DNA of 9,199 nucleotides from Lachnospiraceae bacterium UBA3632 (GTDB lineage: Bacteria; Bacillota; Clostridia; Lachnospirales; Lachnospiraceae): the NCBI GenBank assembly GCA_002373975.1, contig DFKZ01000114.1, positions 64,558 through 73,756 on the forward strand, read 5' to 3'. This document shows positions 1 to 6,442 of the stretch, in pieces. The position numbers were made by a program, and so were the translations under genes. Below the pieces are notes generated by a model that was not told the DNA's origin, ran no database searches, and worked only from the letters and a program-made list of their open reading frames with translations. Each line of letters opens with the position of its first letter. The stretch's first letter is position 1.

Positions 1-23
1 CTAGCCAACTGAGCTATCTCGCC
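1..23 (-). tRNA. 5' part of a tRNA, probably tRNA-Met (truncated by window edge)
   Basis: Read on the minus strand, these 23 bases start GGCGAGA (acceptor strand), then TA (U8, A9), GCTC (D stem) and the D loop AGTTGGCTAG. This is a canonical tRNA 5' half that runs off the window. The anticodon is missing, so the isotype is not proven. The D-loop pattern and the acceptor start resemble elongator tRNA-Met of Firmicutes, which is inference only. Its 5' end lies one nucleotide behind the 3' end of tRNA-Val, so the two are almost certainly co-transcribed. Confidence 0.85.
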
Positions 24-24
24 G

Positions 25-97
25 TGGAGCCTATAGGGATCGAACCTATGACCCTCTGCTTGTAAGGCAGATGCTCTCCCAGCTGAGCTAAGACTCC
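25..97 (-). tRNA. tRNA-Val (anticodon TAC)
   Basis: A complete 73-nt cloverleaf on the minus strand. The acceptor strands GGAGTCT and AGGCTCC pair (one G-T), with discriminator A. The D stem is GCTC/GAGC. The anticodon stem TCTGC/GCAGA encloses the loop CTTACAA, giving anticodon TAC, which reads Val codons GUA and, by wobble, others. The T stem ATAGG/CCTAT encloses TTCGATC. CCA is not encoded (the next bases are CGG), so it must be added by tRNA nucleotidyltransferase. The gene has its own consensus promoter at 127-155 and is followed after one nucleotide by another tRNA. Confidence 0.97.
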
Positions 98-126
98 AAA
101 TGTTACCGATATGGACCGACTAAAGA

Positions 127-155
127 AGTATACTTCATTAGATACGGTATGTCAA
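127..155 (-). promoter_or_regulatory. sigma-A promoter for the tRNA-Val transcript
   Basis: On the minus strand there is a perfect -35 TTGACA (150-155), a 17-nt spacer and a -10 TATACT (127-132). Transcription should begin near position 120, leaving a leader of about 22 nt before tRNA-Val at 97. The match is close to consensus, as expected for a stable-RNA promoter. It makes tRNA-Val and the following tRNA independent of the tRNA-Trp promoter upstream. Confidence 0.85.
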
Positions 156-206
156 ATATTATTGCAGGAACCCGGGCATCGCGAAAGAAATATTCGTCGA
201 ACGCTT

Positions 207-226
207 AAAAGCCCTGCAGAGCAGGG
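207..226 (-). terminator. possible intrinsic terminator sharing the 3' end of tRNA-Trp
   Basis: On the minus strand the last bases of tRNA-Trp continue into CCCTGC-TCT-GCAGGG, a perfect 6-bp GC-rich stem with a 3-nt loop, followed by CTTTT. The 5' arm (226-221) contains the terminal acceptor bases of the tRNA. The T tract is only four long, so termination may be partial. The presence of a fresh promoter for tRNA-Val just downstream supports a transcript boundary here. Confidence 0.55.
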
Positions 227-292
227 GAAGAGGGAATCGAACCCCCGTTAACGGTTTTGGAGACCGCCGCACTACCGCTGTACTATTCCCCT
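222..292 (-). tRNA. tRNA-Trp (anticodon CCA)
   Basis: A 71-nt cloverleaf on the minus strand. The acceptor AGGGGAA pairs with TTCCCCT, with discriminator G, which is the base expected for tryptophan tRNA. The D stem is GTAC/GTGC. The anticodon stem GCGGT/ACCGT encloses CTCCAAA, giving anticodon CCA. The T stem GGGGG/CCCTC encloses TTCGATT. No 3' CCA is encoded. The promoter lies at 365-393, giving a leader of about 65 nt that RNase P must remove. It is a single-copy isoacceptor in most bacteria, but copy number here cannot be judged from one window. Confidence 0.97.
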
Positions 293-364
293 ATGATCGT
301 GTTACAGGCTCACCAGTCCGCCGGATCGCTTTGAAAAGACATGTTTTTTGCACGACCGACGATT

Positions 365-393
365 ATTGTAACACGACAGAGTAACTTATGCAA
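365..393 (-). promoter_or_regulatory. sigma-A promoter for tRNA-Trp
   Basis: On the minus strand there is a -35 TTGCAT (388-393), a 17-nt spacer and a -10 TACAAT (365-370). The predicted start is near position 358. The -35 box abuts the tail of the symporter terminator (397-439), so the terminator's tail and the next promoter are packed with almost no space between them. Confidence 0.75.
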
Positions 394-396
394 GTA

Positions 397-439
397 AAAT
401 TTTGCAAGGCTTTTCTCTGTGAGAAGCCTTGCAAAATTT
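397..439 (-). terminator. strong hairpin terminator behind the symporter gene
   Basis: Arms at 397-412 and 424-439 form a perfect 16-bp inverted repeat. After a 2-nt bulge, a further 3 bp (415-417 with 421-423) close a TGT loop. On the minus strand the GC-containing stem ends in ATTTT followed by ACTT, and it lies 26 nt after the symporter stop codon. On the plus strand the same hairpin is followed by GTTTT, so it could stop transcription in both directions and shield the symporter from plus-strand read-through. Confidence 0.8.
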
Positions 440-465
440 GTTTTATAAATAGAGTAAATCAATCT

Positions 466-2013
466 TTACTTTTCCTCATCCGAAAGAGCTTCATACTGAG
501 GAACGCTTACCTTGGTGTTGTAGCATGCGAATGCATCTTCAACCAGCTTTGCATCGGGCTTCTTTGTAAACAGGGAAACTACCGGTACTATTATGAGTCC
601 TGCTATCATGCAGAATGCTCCCGCGTTGATGGGGGACTGAAGGATAGTCGGGAACTTGGAGCGGAAGAGCATGTTGAGGATCATTACTATGCTTGAGAAA
701 AGGAAGCTGCACCACACGCTGACCTTGGTGGTCTTTTTCCAGTAAAGGCCGTAAAGGAAAGGAGCGAGGAACGCACCTGCAAGAGCACCCCACGAAACGC
801 CCATGAGCTGAGCGATGAATGTTACGTTCTGCTTGTACTGGATGATCGCTATAACAACCGAGATCGCTATAAACACAACGATGAGTGCACGCATTATGAT
901 AAGCTGCTTCTTCTCGGACATCTTCTTTACAATATGACCTTTGAGAAGGTCAAGAGTAAGGGTAGAAGAACTGGTAAGTACCAGTGATGAAAGTGTTGAC
1001 ATCGAAGCGGATAGAACAAGCACGATCACTATTGCTATAAGTATGTTGGGAAGATTTGCAAGCATTGCAGGAATGATCGCATCAAATCCGTCCGTCTTAA
1101 CATCGATAACATCTGAGTAGAGTCTTCCGAAGCCGCCCAGGAAGTAGCAACCGCCGGCAACGATGATGGCAAAGAAGGTGGAAACGAAGGTTCCGGTTGA
1201 GATAGAGCGCTCGCTCTTTATCGCATAGAACTTCTGCACCATCTGAGGAAGCCCCCATGTTCCGAGTGAAGTAAGGAGTACTACTCCCAGCAGATTGAAG
1301 GGATCGGGACCAAAGAAGGAAGCAAATATTCCGGGGGTAGTGGCTACAGTATCGTCAGTCACTCTGGCCAGAGCATCAAGGGAACCTATGAATCCGCCAT
1401 GGCTGCTGAGTACGGCCGCAATTACTGCTACGATTCCGATCAGCATGATTATTCCCTGAATGAAATCATTTATAGCTGTTGCCATGTATCCGCCGGCAAT
1501 GACATAAATACCGGTCAGGATTGCCATTACGATAACGCAGATGGAATAATCCACATGGAAAGCCATCTCAAACAGACGGGAGAGACCGTTGTAAAGAGAT
1601 GCGGTGTATGGAATAAGGAAAATAAAGGTTATTACCGATGCGGCGATCTTAAGCGCAGGGCTTCCGAACCTGGCGTTGAAAAACTGCGGCATGGTGGCCG
1701 AGTCCAGATGCTGTGTCATGATCCTTGTGCGGCGGCCGAGAATTCTCCATGCCAGGAAGGAACCGAGAAGGGCATTACCGATGCCGACCCAAGTTGTTGC
1801 GATGCCGTATTTCCATCCGAACTGTCCTGCGTAACCGACAAATATAACCGCCGAGAAGTAGGATGTACCGTAGGCGAAGGCTGTAACCCAGGGACCGACC
1901 GAACGGCCGCCGAGCACGAACCCGTTGACATCAGTGGCATTCTTGCGGCAGATAAAACCGATAGTCAGCATTACCGCAAAGAAGATGACGAGCATTAGAA
2001 TCTTGATAACCAT
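466..2013 (-). CDS. sodium:solute symporter (SSS/PutP family)
   Basis: A 515-residue membrane protein of the usual SSS-family length. It should import an organic solute such as proline, pantothenate or another small nutrient together with Na+, but the substrate cannot be read from the sequence. Visible family marks are the N-terminal GGRSVGPWVTAFAYGTSYFS segment (35-54), GGYMATAINDFIQG (174-187), and SASMSTLSS (335-343) in the helix where PutP carries its Na+-binding Ser/Thr pair (here S339 and T340). About 13 hydrophobic segments fit the LeuT-like fold, and the C-terminal ~30 residues are hydrophilic and cytosolic. The start is the ATG preceded by AAGGAGA (2021-2027) at about 7 nt spacing. 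It is monocistronic: its own promoter lies upstream and its own terminator downstream. I see no frameshift or truncation. Confidence 0.93.
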   Translation of the reverse strand: MVIKILMLVIFFAVMLTIGFICRKNATDVNGFVLGGRSVGPWVTAFAYGTSYFSAVIFVGYAGQFGWKYGIATTWVGIGNALLGSFLAWRILGRRTRIMTQHLDSATMPQFFNARFGSPALKIAASVITFIFLIPYTASLYNGLSRLFEMAFHVDYSICVIVMAILTGIYVIAGGYMATAINDFIQGIIMLIGIVAVIAAVLSSHGGFIGSLDALARVTDDTVATTPGIFASFFGPDPFNLLGVVLLTSLGTWGLPQMVQKFYAIKSERSISTGTFVSTFFAIIVAGGCYFLGGFGRLYSDVIDVKTDGFDAIIPAMLANLPNILIAIVIVLVLSASMSTLSSLVLTSSSTLTLDLLKGHIVKKMSEKKQLIIMRALIVVFIAISVVIAIIQYKQNVTFIAQLMGVSWGALAGAFLAPFLYGLYWKKTTKVSVWCSFLFSSIVMILNMLFRSKFPTILQSPINAGAFCMIAGLIIVPVVSLFTKKPDAKLVEDAFACYNTKVSVPQYEALSDEEK

Positions 2014-2049
2014 TGTTGAATCTCCTTGTTGTGGTTTTTACTTTAGCAC

Positions 2050-2070
2050 TTTAAAGCATAACGCTTTAAA
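2050..2070. repeat. 21-bp palindrome over the symporter promoter (candidate operator)
   Basis: The arms TTTAAAGC (2050-2057) and GCTTTAAA (2063-2070) are perfect reverse complements of 8 bp around a 5-nt centre. The palindrome covers the whole -10 box and part of the spacer of the symporter promoter, the position expected for a repressor site that blocks RNA polymerase. The regulator is unknown and nothing in the window encodes one. Confidence 0.6.
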
Positions 2071-2083
2071 CCATAAAAGTCAA
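2055..2083 (-). promoter_or_regulatory. sigma-A promoter for the symporter gene
   Basis: On the minus strand there is a -35 TTGACT (2078-2083), a 17-nt spacer and a -10 TATGCT (2055-2060). The predicted start near 2048 leaves a leader of about 35 nt carrying the AAGGAGA ribosome binding site. The leader is too short for a riboswitch, so any control is more likely at initiation, through the overlapping palindrome. Confidence 0.8.
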
Positions 2084-2252
2084 CAGGAAAAAATCCGCAA
2101 ATTAGCGGCTTCTTTTCGAAATAACTAAAAAAACTTAAAAAATTTAAAATATTTAAAAGGAAAACGGATGCGGACTCGGAATACTAAAAAGTGTGGCCCC
2201 CTGAAGCTTTCAGATATATGCCGCACATTTCGAAAGGATCTTAAGCATCACA
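2084..2252. other. AT-rich divergent intergenic region upstream of dgt
   Basis: This lies between the symporter promoter and the dgt start. Positions 2118-2163 are almost pure A/T with A and T runs, of the kind found in UP elements or bent DNA upstream of strong promoters. The operon promoter for dgt-dnaG-rpoD should lie here or just downstream, but I find no pair of good -35 and -10 hexamers with 16-18 nt spacing on the plus strand. A short hairpin (CTGAA-GCT-TTCAG, 2201-2213) would fall in the dgt leader. No gene is visible. Confidence 0.5.
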
Positions 2253-3257
2253 ATGACTATCAGAGAGAGTCTTGAACAGAGAGAAAGAGAATATCTGAGC
2301 GAGTATGCTGCGCTCAGTTCACAGTCGAGGGGCAGGGACAAGGAGGAGCCGCAGTGCGATATCCGTCCTGTTTATCAGCGTGACCGTGACCGCATCATCC
2401 ACTGTAAATCATTCAGAAGGCTCAAGGATAAAACCCAGGTTTTCCTTGCTCCCGAGGGTGATCATTACAGAACAAGGCTTACTCACACTCTTGAAGTTTC
2501 CCAGAATGCGAGAACAATTGCAAAAGCACTTCGCCTGAACGAGGACCTCACGGAAGCTATCGCTTTGGGGCATGATCTGGGGCATACTCCCTTCGGTCAC
2601 GCCGGTGAGAGAGCCCTTAACGATGTCTGCCCTCTTGGATTCGAACACAGCGAGCAGAGCGTGAGGATGGTTGAACTGCTTGAAAAGGACAATCAGGGGC
2701 TTAATCTTACATGGGAGACCAGAGACGGGATCAGAAACCATCAGACCAGCGGCAAACCCTCCACACTCGAGGGCAAAGTCGTGAGGTTCTCCGATAAGAT
2801 CGCATACATCCACCATGATATAGATGATGCAGTCAGAGCAGGAATAATGAAGGAGTCGGATATCCCCTCCGAGGTGAGAGCTATTCTCGGAAACACTCCC
2901 GGTGAGAGGCTGGATACTCTGATCCACGACATAATAACGAACAGTACCGATAAAAACGATATCGTGATGTCGGAAAGAGTGGGCGGAGCCATGCGGGCTA
3001 TCAGAGCTTTTATGTTTGATAATGTCTACACCAATCCCGCGGCAAAATCCGAGGAAGGAAAAGCCGAAGAGCTTATACAGAGACTTTATACCTACTTTTA
3101 TAAGCATCCCGACAAGCTTCCGCAGCAGTTTAAGGACCTTATGGACAGGGGAGAAAAGCTTGAGAGAGTAACTTGCGATTATGTGGCCTGCATGAGTGAC
3201 AGATATGCCATCGATATATTTGACAGGCTGTTCGTTCCAAAGAGCTGGGAATTCTAA
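2253..3257 (+). CDS. dgt: deoxyguanosinetriphosphate triphosphohydrolase-like protein (HD superfamily dNTPase)
   Basis: This should hydrolyse dNTPs to deoxynucleoside plus inorganic triphosphate, controlling dNTP pools in the cytosol. The 334-residue length fits the shorter Firmicute Dgt group. The HD-domain metal ligands are visible: H78 in LTHTLEVSQ, H107-D108 in GHDLGHTPFGHAGE (107-119) and D181 in RFSDKIAYIHHD, with further conserved His at 111 and 116. The N-terminal R-S-F-R-R-L block (RIIHCKSFRRLKDKTQVF, 47-64) is also typical. The ATG is the only standard start in the frame before an upstream in-frame stop (TGA at 2202). Its ribosome binding site AAAGGA (2233-2238) is 14 nt away, rather far, so initiation may be weak. 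It is first in the operon, 14 bp before dnaG. True nucleotide preference (dGTP or any dNTP) is not predictable from sequence. Confidence 0.95.
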   Translation: MTIRESLEQREREYLSEYAALSSQSRGRDKEEPQCDIRPVYQRDRDRIIHCKSFRRLKDKTQVFLAPEGDHYRTRLTHTLEVSQNARTIAKALRLNEDLTEAIALGHDLGHTPFGHAGERALNDVCPLGFEHSEQSVRMVELLEKDNQGLNLTWETRDGIRNHQTSGKPSTLEGKVVRFSDKIAYIHHDIDDAVRAGIMKESDIPSEVRAILGNTPGERLDTLIHDIITNSTDKNDIVMSERVGGAMRAIRAFMFDNVYTNPAAKSEEGKAEELIQRLYTYFYKHPDKLPQQFKDLMDRGEKLERVTCDYVACMSDRYAIDIFDRLFVPKSWEF

Positions 3258-3271
3258 TACGAAGGTTTAAT

Positions 3272-5044
3272 ATGTACTACAGTGACGACATCATTGCGGA
3301 GGTACGCTCGCGTAATGACATTCTGGACGTAGTGGGCTCTTACGTCAAAATGACGAAAAAAGGTAACAACTACTGGGGACTCTGCCCGTTTCATAATGAG
3401 CATACGCCGTCGTTTTCGGTAAACAGAGGAAAGCAGATATTTCACTGCTTTGGCTGCTCCGCCGGCGGAAACGTCATCTCCTTTATAATGAAATATGAAA
3501 ATCTGACTTTTCAGGAAGCGGTTAAAGTGCTGGCTGACAGAGCGGGAATACAGCTTCCCGAGCGTGAAGCCACGCAGGAGGAAAAGCAGAGGCAGTCGAG
3601 GCGTGCGCGCCTGCTTGAAGTGAACAAGGAGGCTGCCACTTACTTTTACAGATGCCTCAGGTCACCCCATGGTGAAAGAGGCATGAAATACCTCTCCGAC
3701 CGCGGTCTTTCTCCCGAGACGATGAAAAACTTCGGTCTCGGATATGCAGGAGTTAACGGACGAGAGGTGATCGATTACCTTCGCTCAAAGGGCTTCACCG
3801 ATGAAGAGATAAGAAATTCAGGGCTTGCAAGCATCTCCGAAAAGAATGGTCTCTCAAGCCCATTCTGGAACAGAGTGATGTTCCCTATAATGGATGCCAA
3901 TCACCGTGTGATCGGATTCGGCGGAAGAGTGATGGGCGATGCCAAGCCCAAGTACTTAAACTCACCGGAGACGGATATTTTTGATAAAAGGCGTAACCTT
4001 TACGGATTTGTATTTGCAAGGAGTTCCAGAGCCGGAAATTACATCCTCTGCGAGGGCTATATGGATGTAATTGCCATGCATCAGGCCGGATTCACTCAGG
4101 CAGTTGCATCACTTGGAACCGCATTTACCGAGGAGCAGGCAAAGCTGCTTTCCAGGTTCACCCAGAAGGTCCTTCTGGCCTATGACAGCGACGGAGCAGG
4201 CGTTAAAGCTGCTCTGCGTGCTATCGACATCCTAAAGGATGTGGGACTGTCGGGAAGAGTGATAAGCCTTAAGCCCTGCAAGGATCCGGATGAATTCATC
4301 AAGACCTACGGAAAGGAAGCTTTTCAGGAACGGATAGATAATGCGGAAAACAGCTTTTATTTCCGCATCAGGATCATTTACGAGGGCTACGACCAGAACG
4401 ATCCGGAGCAGAAAACGGCATTTTACAGGGATATCGCGACCAAGCTCTGCGAAGAGTTCCTCGAGCCCCTTGAAAGAGAGAATTATCTTACCGCTATCTG
4501 CGAAAAATACAAGATCAACACCGGACAGATGAGGGATATGGTGGCAGATTATGCCGCAAAGGGAGCCGGGATTGAGATAAAACCTGCTCCGCAGCAGGCG
4601 AGAGCCAGAAAGGTGTCGGAGACAGACGGAGCCAGAACGGCTCAGGCAATGCTCATTACGTGGCTTACCGATGAGACCGGGCTGCTTCCCGCGGTTAAAA
4701 GATTTGTCACCCCGGAGGACTTTACCGACGAGCTGTACCGTAAGGTGGCGGAAAACGTATTTGCCGCCATAGAAAGCGGAAGCTTTGATGCGGCAGGTAT
4801 GATAGACCGGTTTGACGAAGAGGAAAGAGATGCCGTTGCGGGACTTCTTCAGGCCAAACTCCCCGAAATGGAGACTCAGGAAGAAAGAAACAGGGCATTT
4901 TCGGATATCATCTTAAGGATCCGGGAAAACAGCTACAAAATCTTTTGCGATAATATGGGCGATGATATGTCGAAATTCGGCGAATCGCTGCAGATGAAAA
5001 AAGAACTTGAAAAGCTGAAAAAGAGCGGGATAACCCTTATCTGA
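3272..5044 (+). CDS. dnaG: DNA primase DnaG
   Basis: Synthesises RNA primers for replication at the fork together with the replicative helicase. At 590 residues it is near the Bacillus length (about 600). The N-terminal zinc-binding CHC2 domain has C38, H41, C59 and C62 (LCPFH and HCFGC). The RNA-polymerase core follows, with FGGR (216-219) and PKYLNSPET (226-234). The TOPRIM domain shows the catalytic E261 in EGYMD and the metal-binding D305 and D307 in YDSDGAG. The C-terminal part from about 450 to 590 is a helical region that should bind DnaB helicase. The start ATG is preceded by GAAGG (3261-3265) at 6 nt. It follows dgt by 14 bp and precedes rpoD by 102 bp. No anomaly is seen. Confidence 0.98.
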   Translation: MYYSDDIIAEVRSRNDILDVVGSYVKMTKKGNNYWGLCPFHNEHTPSFSVNRGKQIFHCFGCSAGGNVISFIMKYENLTFQEAVKVLADRAGIQLPEREATQEEKQRQSRRARLLEVNKEAATYFYRCLRSPHGERGMKYLSDRGLSPETMKNFGLGYAGVNGREVIDYLRSKGFTDEEIRNSGLASISEKNGLSSPFWNRVMFPIMDANHRVIGFGGRVMGDAKPKYLNSPETDIFDKRRNLYGFVFARSSRAGNYILCEGYMDVIAMHQAGFTQAVASLGTAFTEEQAKLLSRFTQKVLLAYDSDGAGVKAALRAIDILKDVGLSGRVISLKPCKDPDEFIKTYGKEAFQERIDNAENSFYFRIRIIYEGYDQNDPEQKTAFYRDIATKLCEEFLEPLERENYLTAICEKYKINTGQMRDMVADYAAKGAGIEIKPAPQQARARKVSETDGARTAQAMLITWLTDETGLLPAVKRFVTPEDFTDELYRKVAENVFAAIESGSFDAAGMIDRFDEEERDAVAGLLQAKLPEMETQEERNRAFSDIILRIRENSYKIFCDNMGDDMSKFGESLQMKKELEKLKKSGITLI

Positions 5045-5055
5045 GACAGGAAGAA

Positions 5056-5175
5056 ATGAGTAACACAGATAGTAAGTTACCCATACAGGAAAGAATAAAT
5101 AAGGTCAAGGCAAACAAGACGGATAAAGAAGGAGCGAAAAGAAAAAATGGACGAAAGCATGATGGCCAAATTTGA
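5056..5175 (+). CDS. possible 39-codon leader ORF overlapping the rpoD start (uncertain)
   Basis: An open frame of 39 codons starts with ATG 11 nt after the dnaG stop and ends with TGA inside rpoD, overlapping it by 29 nt in a different frame. AGGA (5048-5051) stands 4 nt before the ATG, a short but usable spacing. The product would be hydrophilic and very basic, with many Lys and Arg in its second half, and begins MSNTDSKLPIQERINKV. I recognise no family. It could be a coupling peptide that brings ribosomes to the rpoD start, whose own ribosome binding site lies inside it, or simply chance in an A-rich spacer. Confidence 0.25.
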   Translation: MSNTDSKLPIQERINKVKANKTDKEGAKRKNGRKHDGQI

Positions 5176-6442
5176 GGAAAAGCTTAAGGAACTTCAGGCT
5201 GTTGCTTCAAAGAAAAAGAACGTTATCGAGCAGAAGGAGATCGACGAAGCCTTCACCGATATGGAACTCACTGAGGAAGATAAGGACAGGGTCGACGAGT
5301 TTTTCGAGAGCATGGGTATCGAGATCCTTTCAACAAGCGAGGAACCCACGGATGCGGAGCTTGATTTTGATATCGGAATAGATCTTGACGCCGATGCCGA
5401 TCTTGATGATGTTCCGGATGATGAGATAATTCTCGGTGAAGAGGATGAGGTGGACGTTGAGAATATCGATCTCTCGGTGCCTGACGGCGTGAGCATCGAG
5501 GATCCGGTGCGTATGTATCTGAAGGAAATCGGTAAAGTACCTCTTCTCACCGCCGACGAGGAGATCGACCTTGCAAAGGCTATGGAAGCGGGTGATGCTG
5601 CTTCCGAGGGAATAGAGGAAGCCAGGGCAAAATATGAAGAAGTAGAAGATAAGAAATCGCGCAAGGCCAAGACTCTTGAAAAGAAGATCGCTTCCATGGA
5701 GGCTGACATCGCCGCCGGAGAAGCAGCAAAGAAGCGTCTTGCCGAGGCAAACCTTCGTCTTGTTGTCAGCATCGCAAAGAGGTATGTCGGGCGCGGAATG
5801 CTCTTCCTCGATCTTATACAGGAAGGCAATCTCGGCCTTATCAAAGCTGTGGAAAAGTTCGATTATACCAAGGGGTATAAATTCTCAACATATGCTACAT
5901 GGTGGATCAGACAGGCCATCACCAGAGCTATTGCCGATCAGGCAAGGACCATACGTATACCCGTGCATATGGTTGAGACCATCAACAAGCTCATAAGAGT
6001 AAGCCGCCAGCTCCTTCAGGAAAAGGGCCGTGAGCCCATGCCGGAAGAGATCGCTGCAGAGATGAACATTCCTGTGGACAGAGTGCGTGAGATCCTCAAG
6101 ATATCTCAGGAGCCCGTATCTCTAGAAACACCTATCGGTGAAGAGGAAGACAGCCATCTCGGCGACTTTATACAGGATGACAATGTTCCAGCTCCGGCAG
6201 ATGCCGCAACCGCCACACTCCTTCGTGAGCAGCTTAACAAGGTGCTTGATACTCTTGCAGAGAGAGAGCAGAAGGTGCTCAGGCTCCGTTTCGGCCTGGA
6301 TGACGGAAGAGCACGCACTCTCGAGGAAGTGGGAAGAGAGTTTAACGTAACCCGTGAGCGTATACGTCAGATCGAGGCCAAGGCTCTCAGGAAGCTCCGT
6401 CATCCCAGCCGCAGTAAACAGCTTAAGGACTACTTGGAGTGA
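5147..6442 (+). CDS. rpoD: RNA polymerase primary sigma factor (SigA/RpoD)
   Basis: Directs core RNA polymerase to housekeeping promoters. The 431 residues have region 1.1-like sequence (1-60), an Asp/Glu-rich stretch (64-112), region 1.2 (DPVRMYLKEIGKVPLLTADEE from 119), an inserted charged helical segment (about 148-192), and region 2 (ANLRLVVSIAKRYVGRGM, then the -10 recognition helix KFSTYATWWIRQAI from 245). Region 3 follows (LIRVSRQLLQEKGREPM, SLETPIGEEEDSHLGDF), then region 4.2 with the -35 recognition helix-turn-helix (TLEEVGREFNVTRERIRQIEAKALRKLRHP, 391-420). Regions 2 and 4 are near identical to Firmicute SigA. The start ATG has AAGGAG (5129-5134) at 12 nt, slightly long; ATGs at codons 5 and 6 are alternatives. 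The perfect TTGACA and TATAAT boxes elsewhere in the window match its expected specificity. Confidence 0.98.
   Translation: MDESMMAKFEEKLKELQAVASKKKNVIEQKEIDEAFTDMELTEEDKDRVDEFFESMGIEILSTSEEPTDAELDFDIGIDLDADADLDDVPDDEIILGEEDEVDVENIDLSVPDGVSIEDPVRMYLKEIGKVPLLTADEEIDLAKAMEAGDAASEGIEEARAKYEEVEDKKSRKAKTLEKKIASMEADIAAGEAAKKRLAEANLRLVVSIAKRYVGRGMLFLDLIQEGNLGLIKAVEKFDYTKGYKFSTYATWWIRQAITRAIADQARTIRIPVHMVETINKLIRVSRQLLQEKGREPMPEEIAAEMNIPVDRVREILKISQEPVSLETPIGEEEDSHLGDFIQDDNVPAPADAATATLLREQLNKVLDTLAEREQKVLRLRFGLDDGRARTLEEVGREFNVTRERIRQIEAKALRKLRHPSRSKQLKDYLE

Noticed and set aside
388..696. 102-residue plus-strand frame starting in the terminator/promoter region
   Set aside because: It begins in the terminator hairpin and runs antisense to the symporter 3' end. 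There is no ribosome binding site.
1399..1998. 199-residue open frame antisense to the symporter
   Set aside because: A shadow of the symporter frame. The Cys/His-rich appearance comes from the complement of hydrophobic codons.
2014..2048. Riboswitch or T-box in the symporter leader
   Set aside because: The predicted leader is only about 35 nt, too short for any known riboswitch class or T-box.
2091..2112. CCGC/GCGG hairpin followed by T run on the minus strand upstream of the symporter promoter
   Set aside because: Only a 4-bp stem, and no minus-strand gene lies upstream that would need a terminator.
2120..2220. A sigma-A promoter for the dgt operon
   Set aside because: Several AT-rich hexamers resemble a -10, for example TAAAAT at 2145-2150, but none has a credible -35 at 16-18 nt, so no position is called.
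2409..3107. 232-residue open frame antisense to dgt
   Set aside because: It lies fully inside dgt, whose motifs are intact. No recognisable domain is seen, and it is explained by codon composition.
5194..5844. 216-residue open frame antisense to rpoD
   Set aside because: It is the complement of an acidic and lysine-rich part of rpoD and yields a serine-rich low-complexity product. There is no family resemblance, and rpoD is certain.
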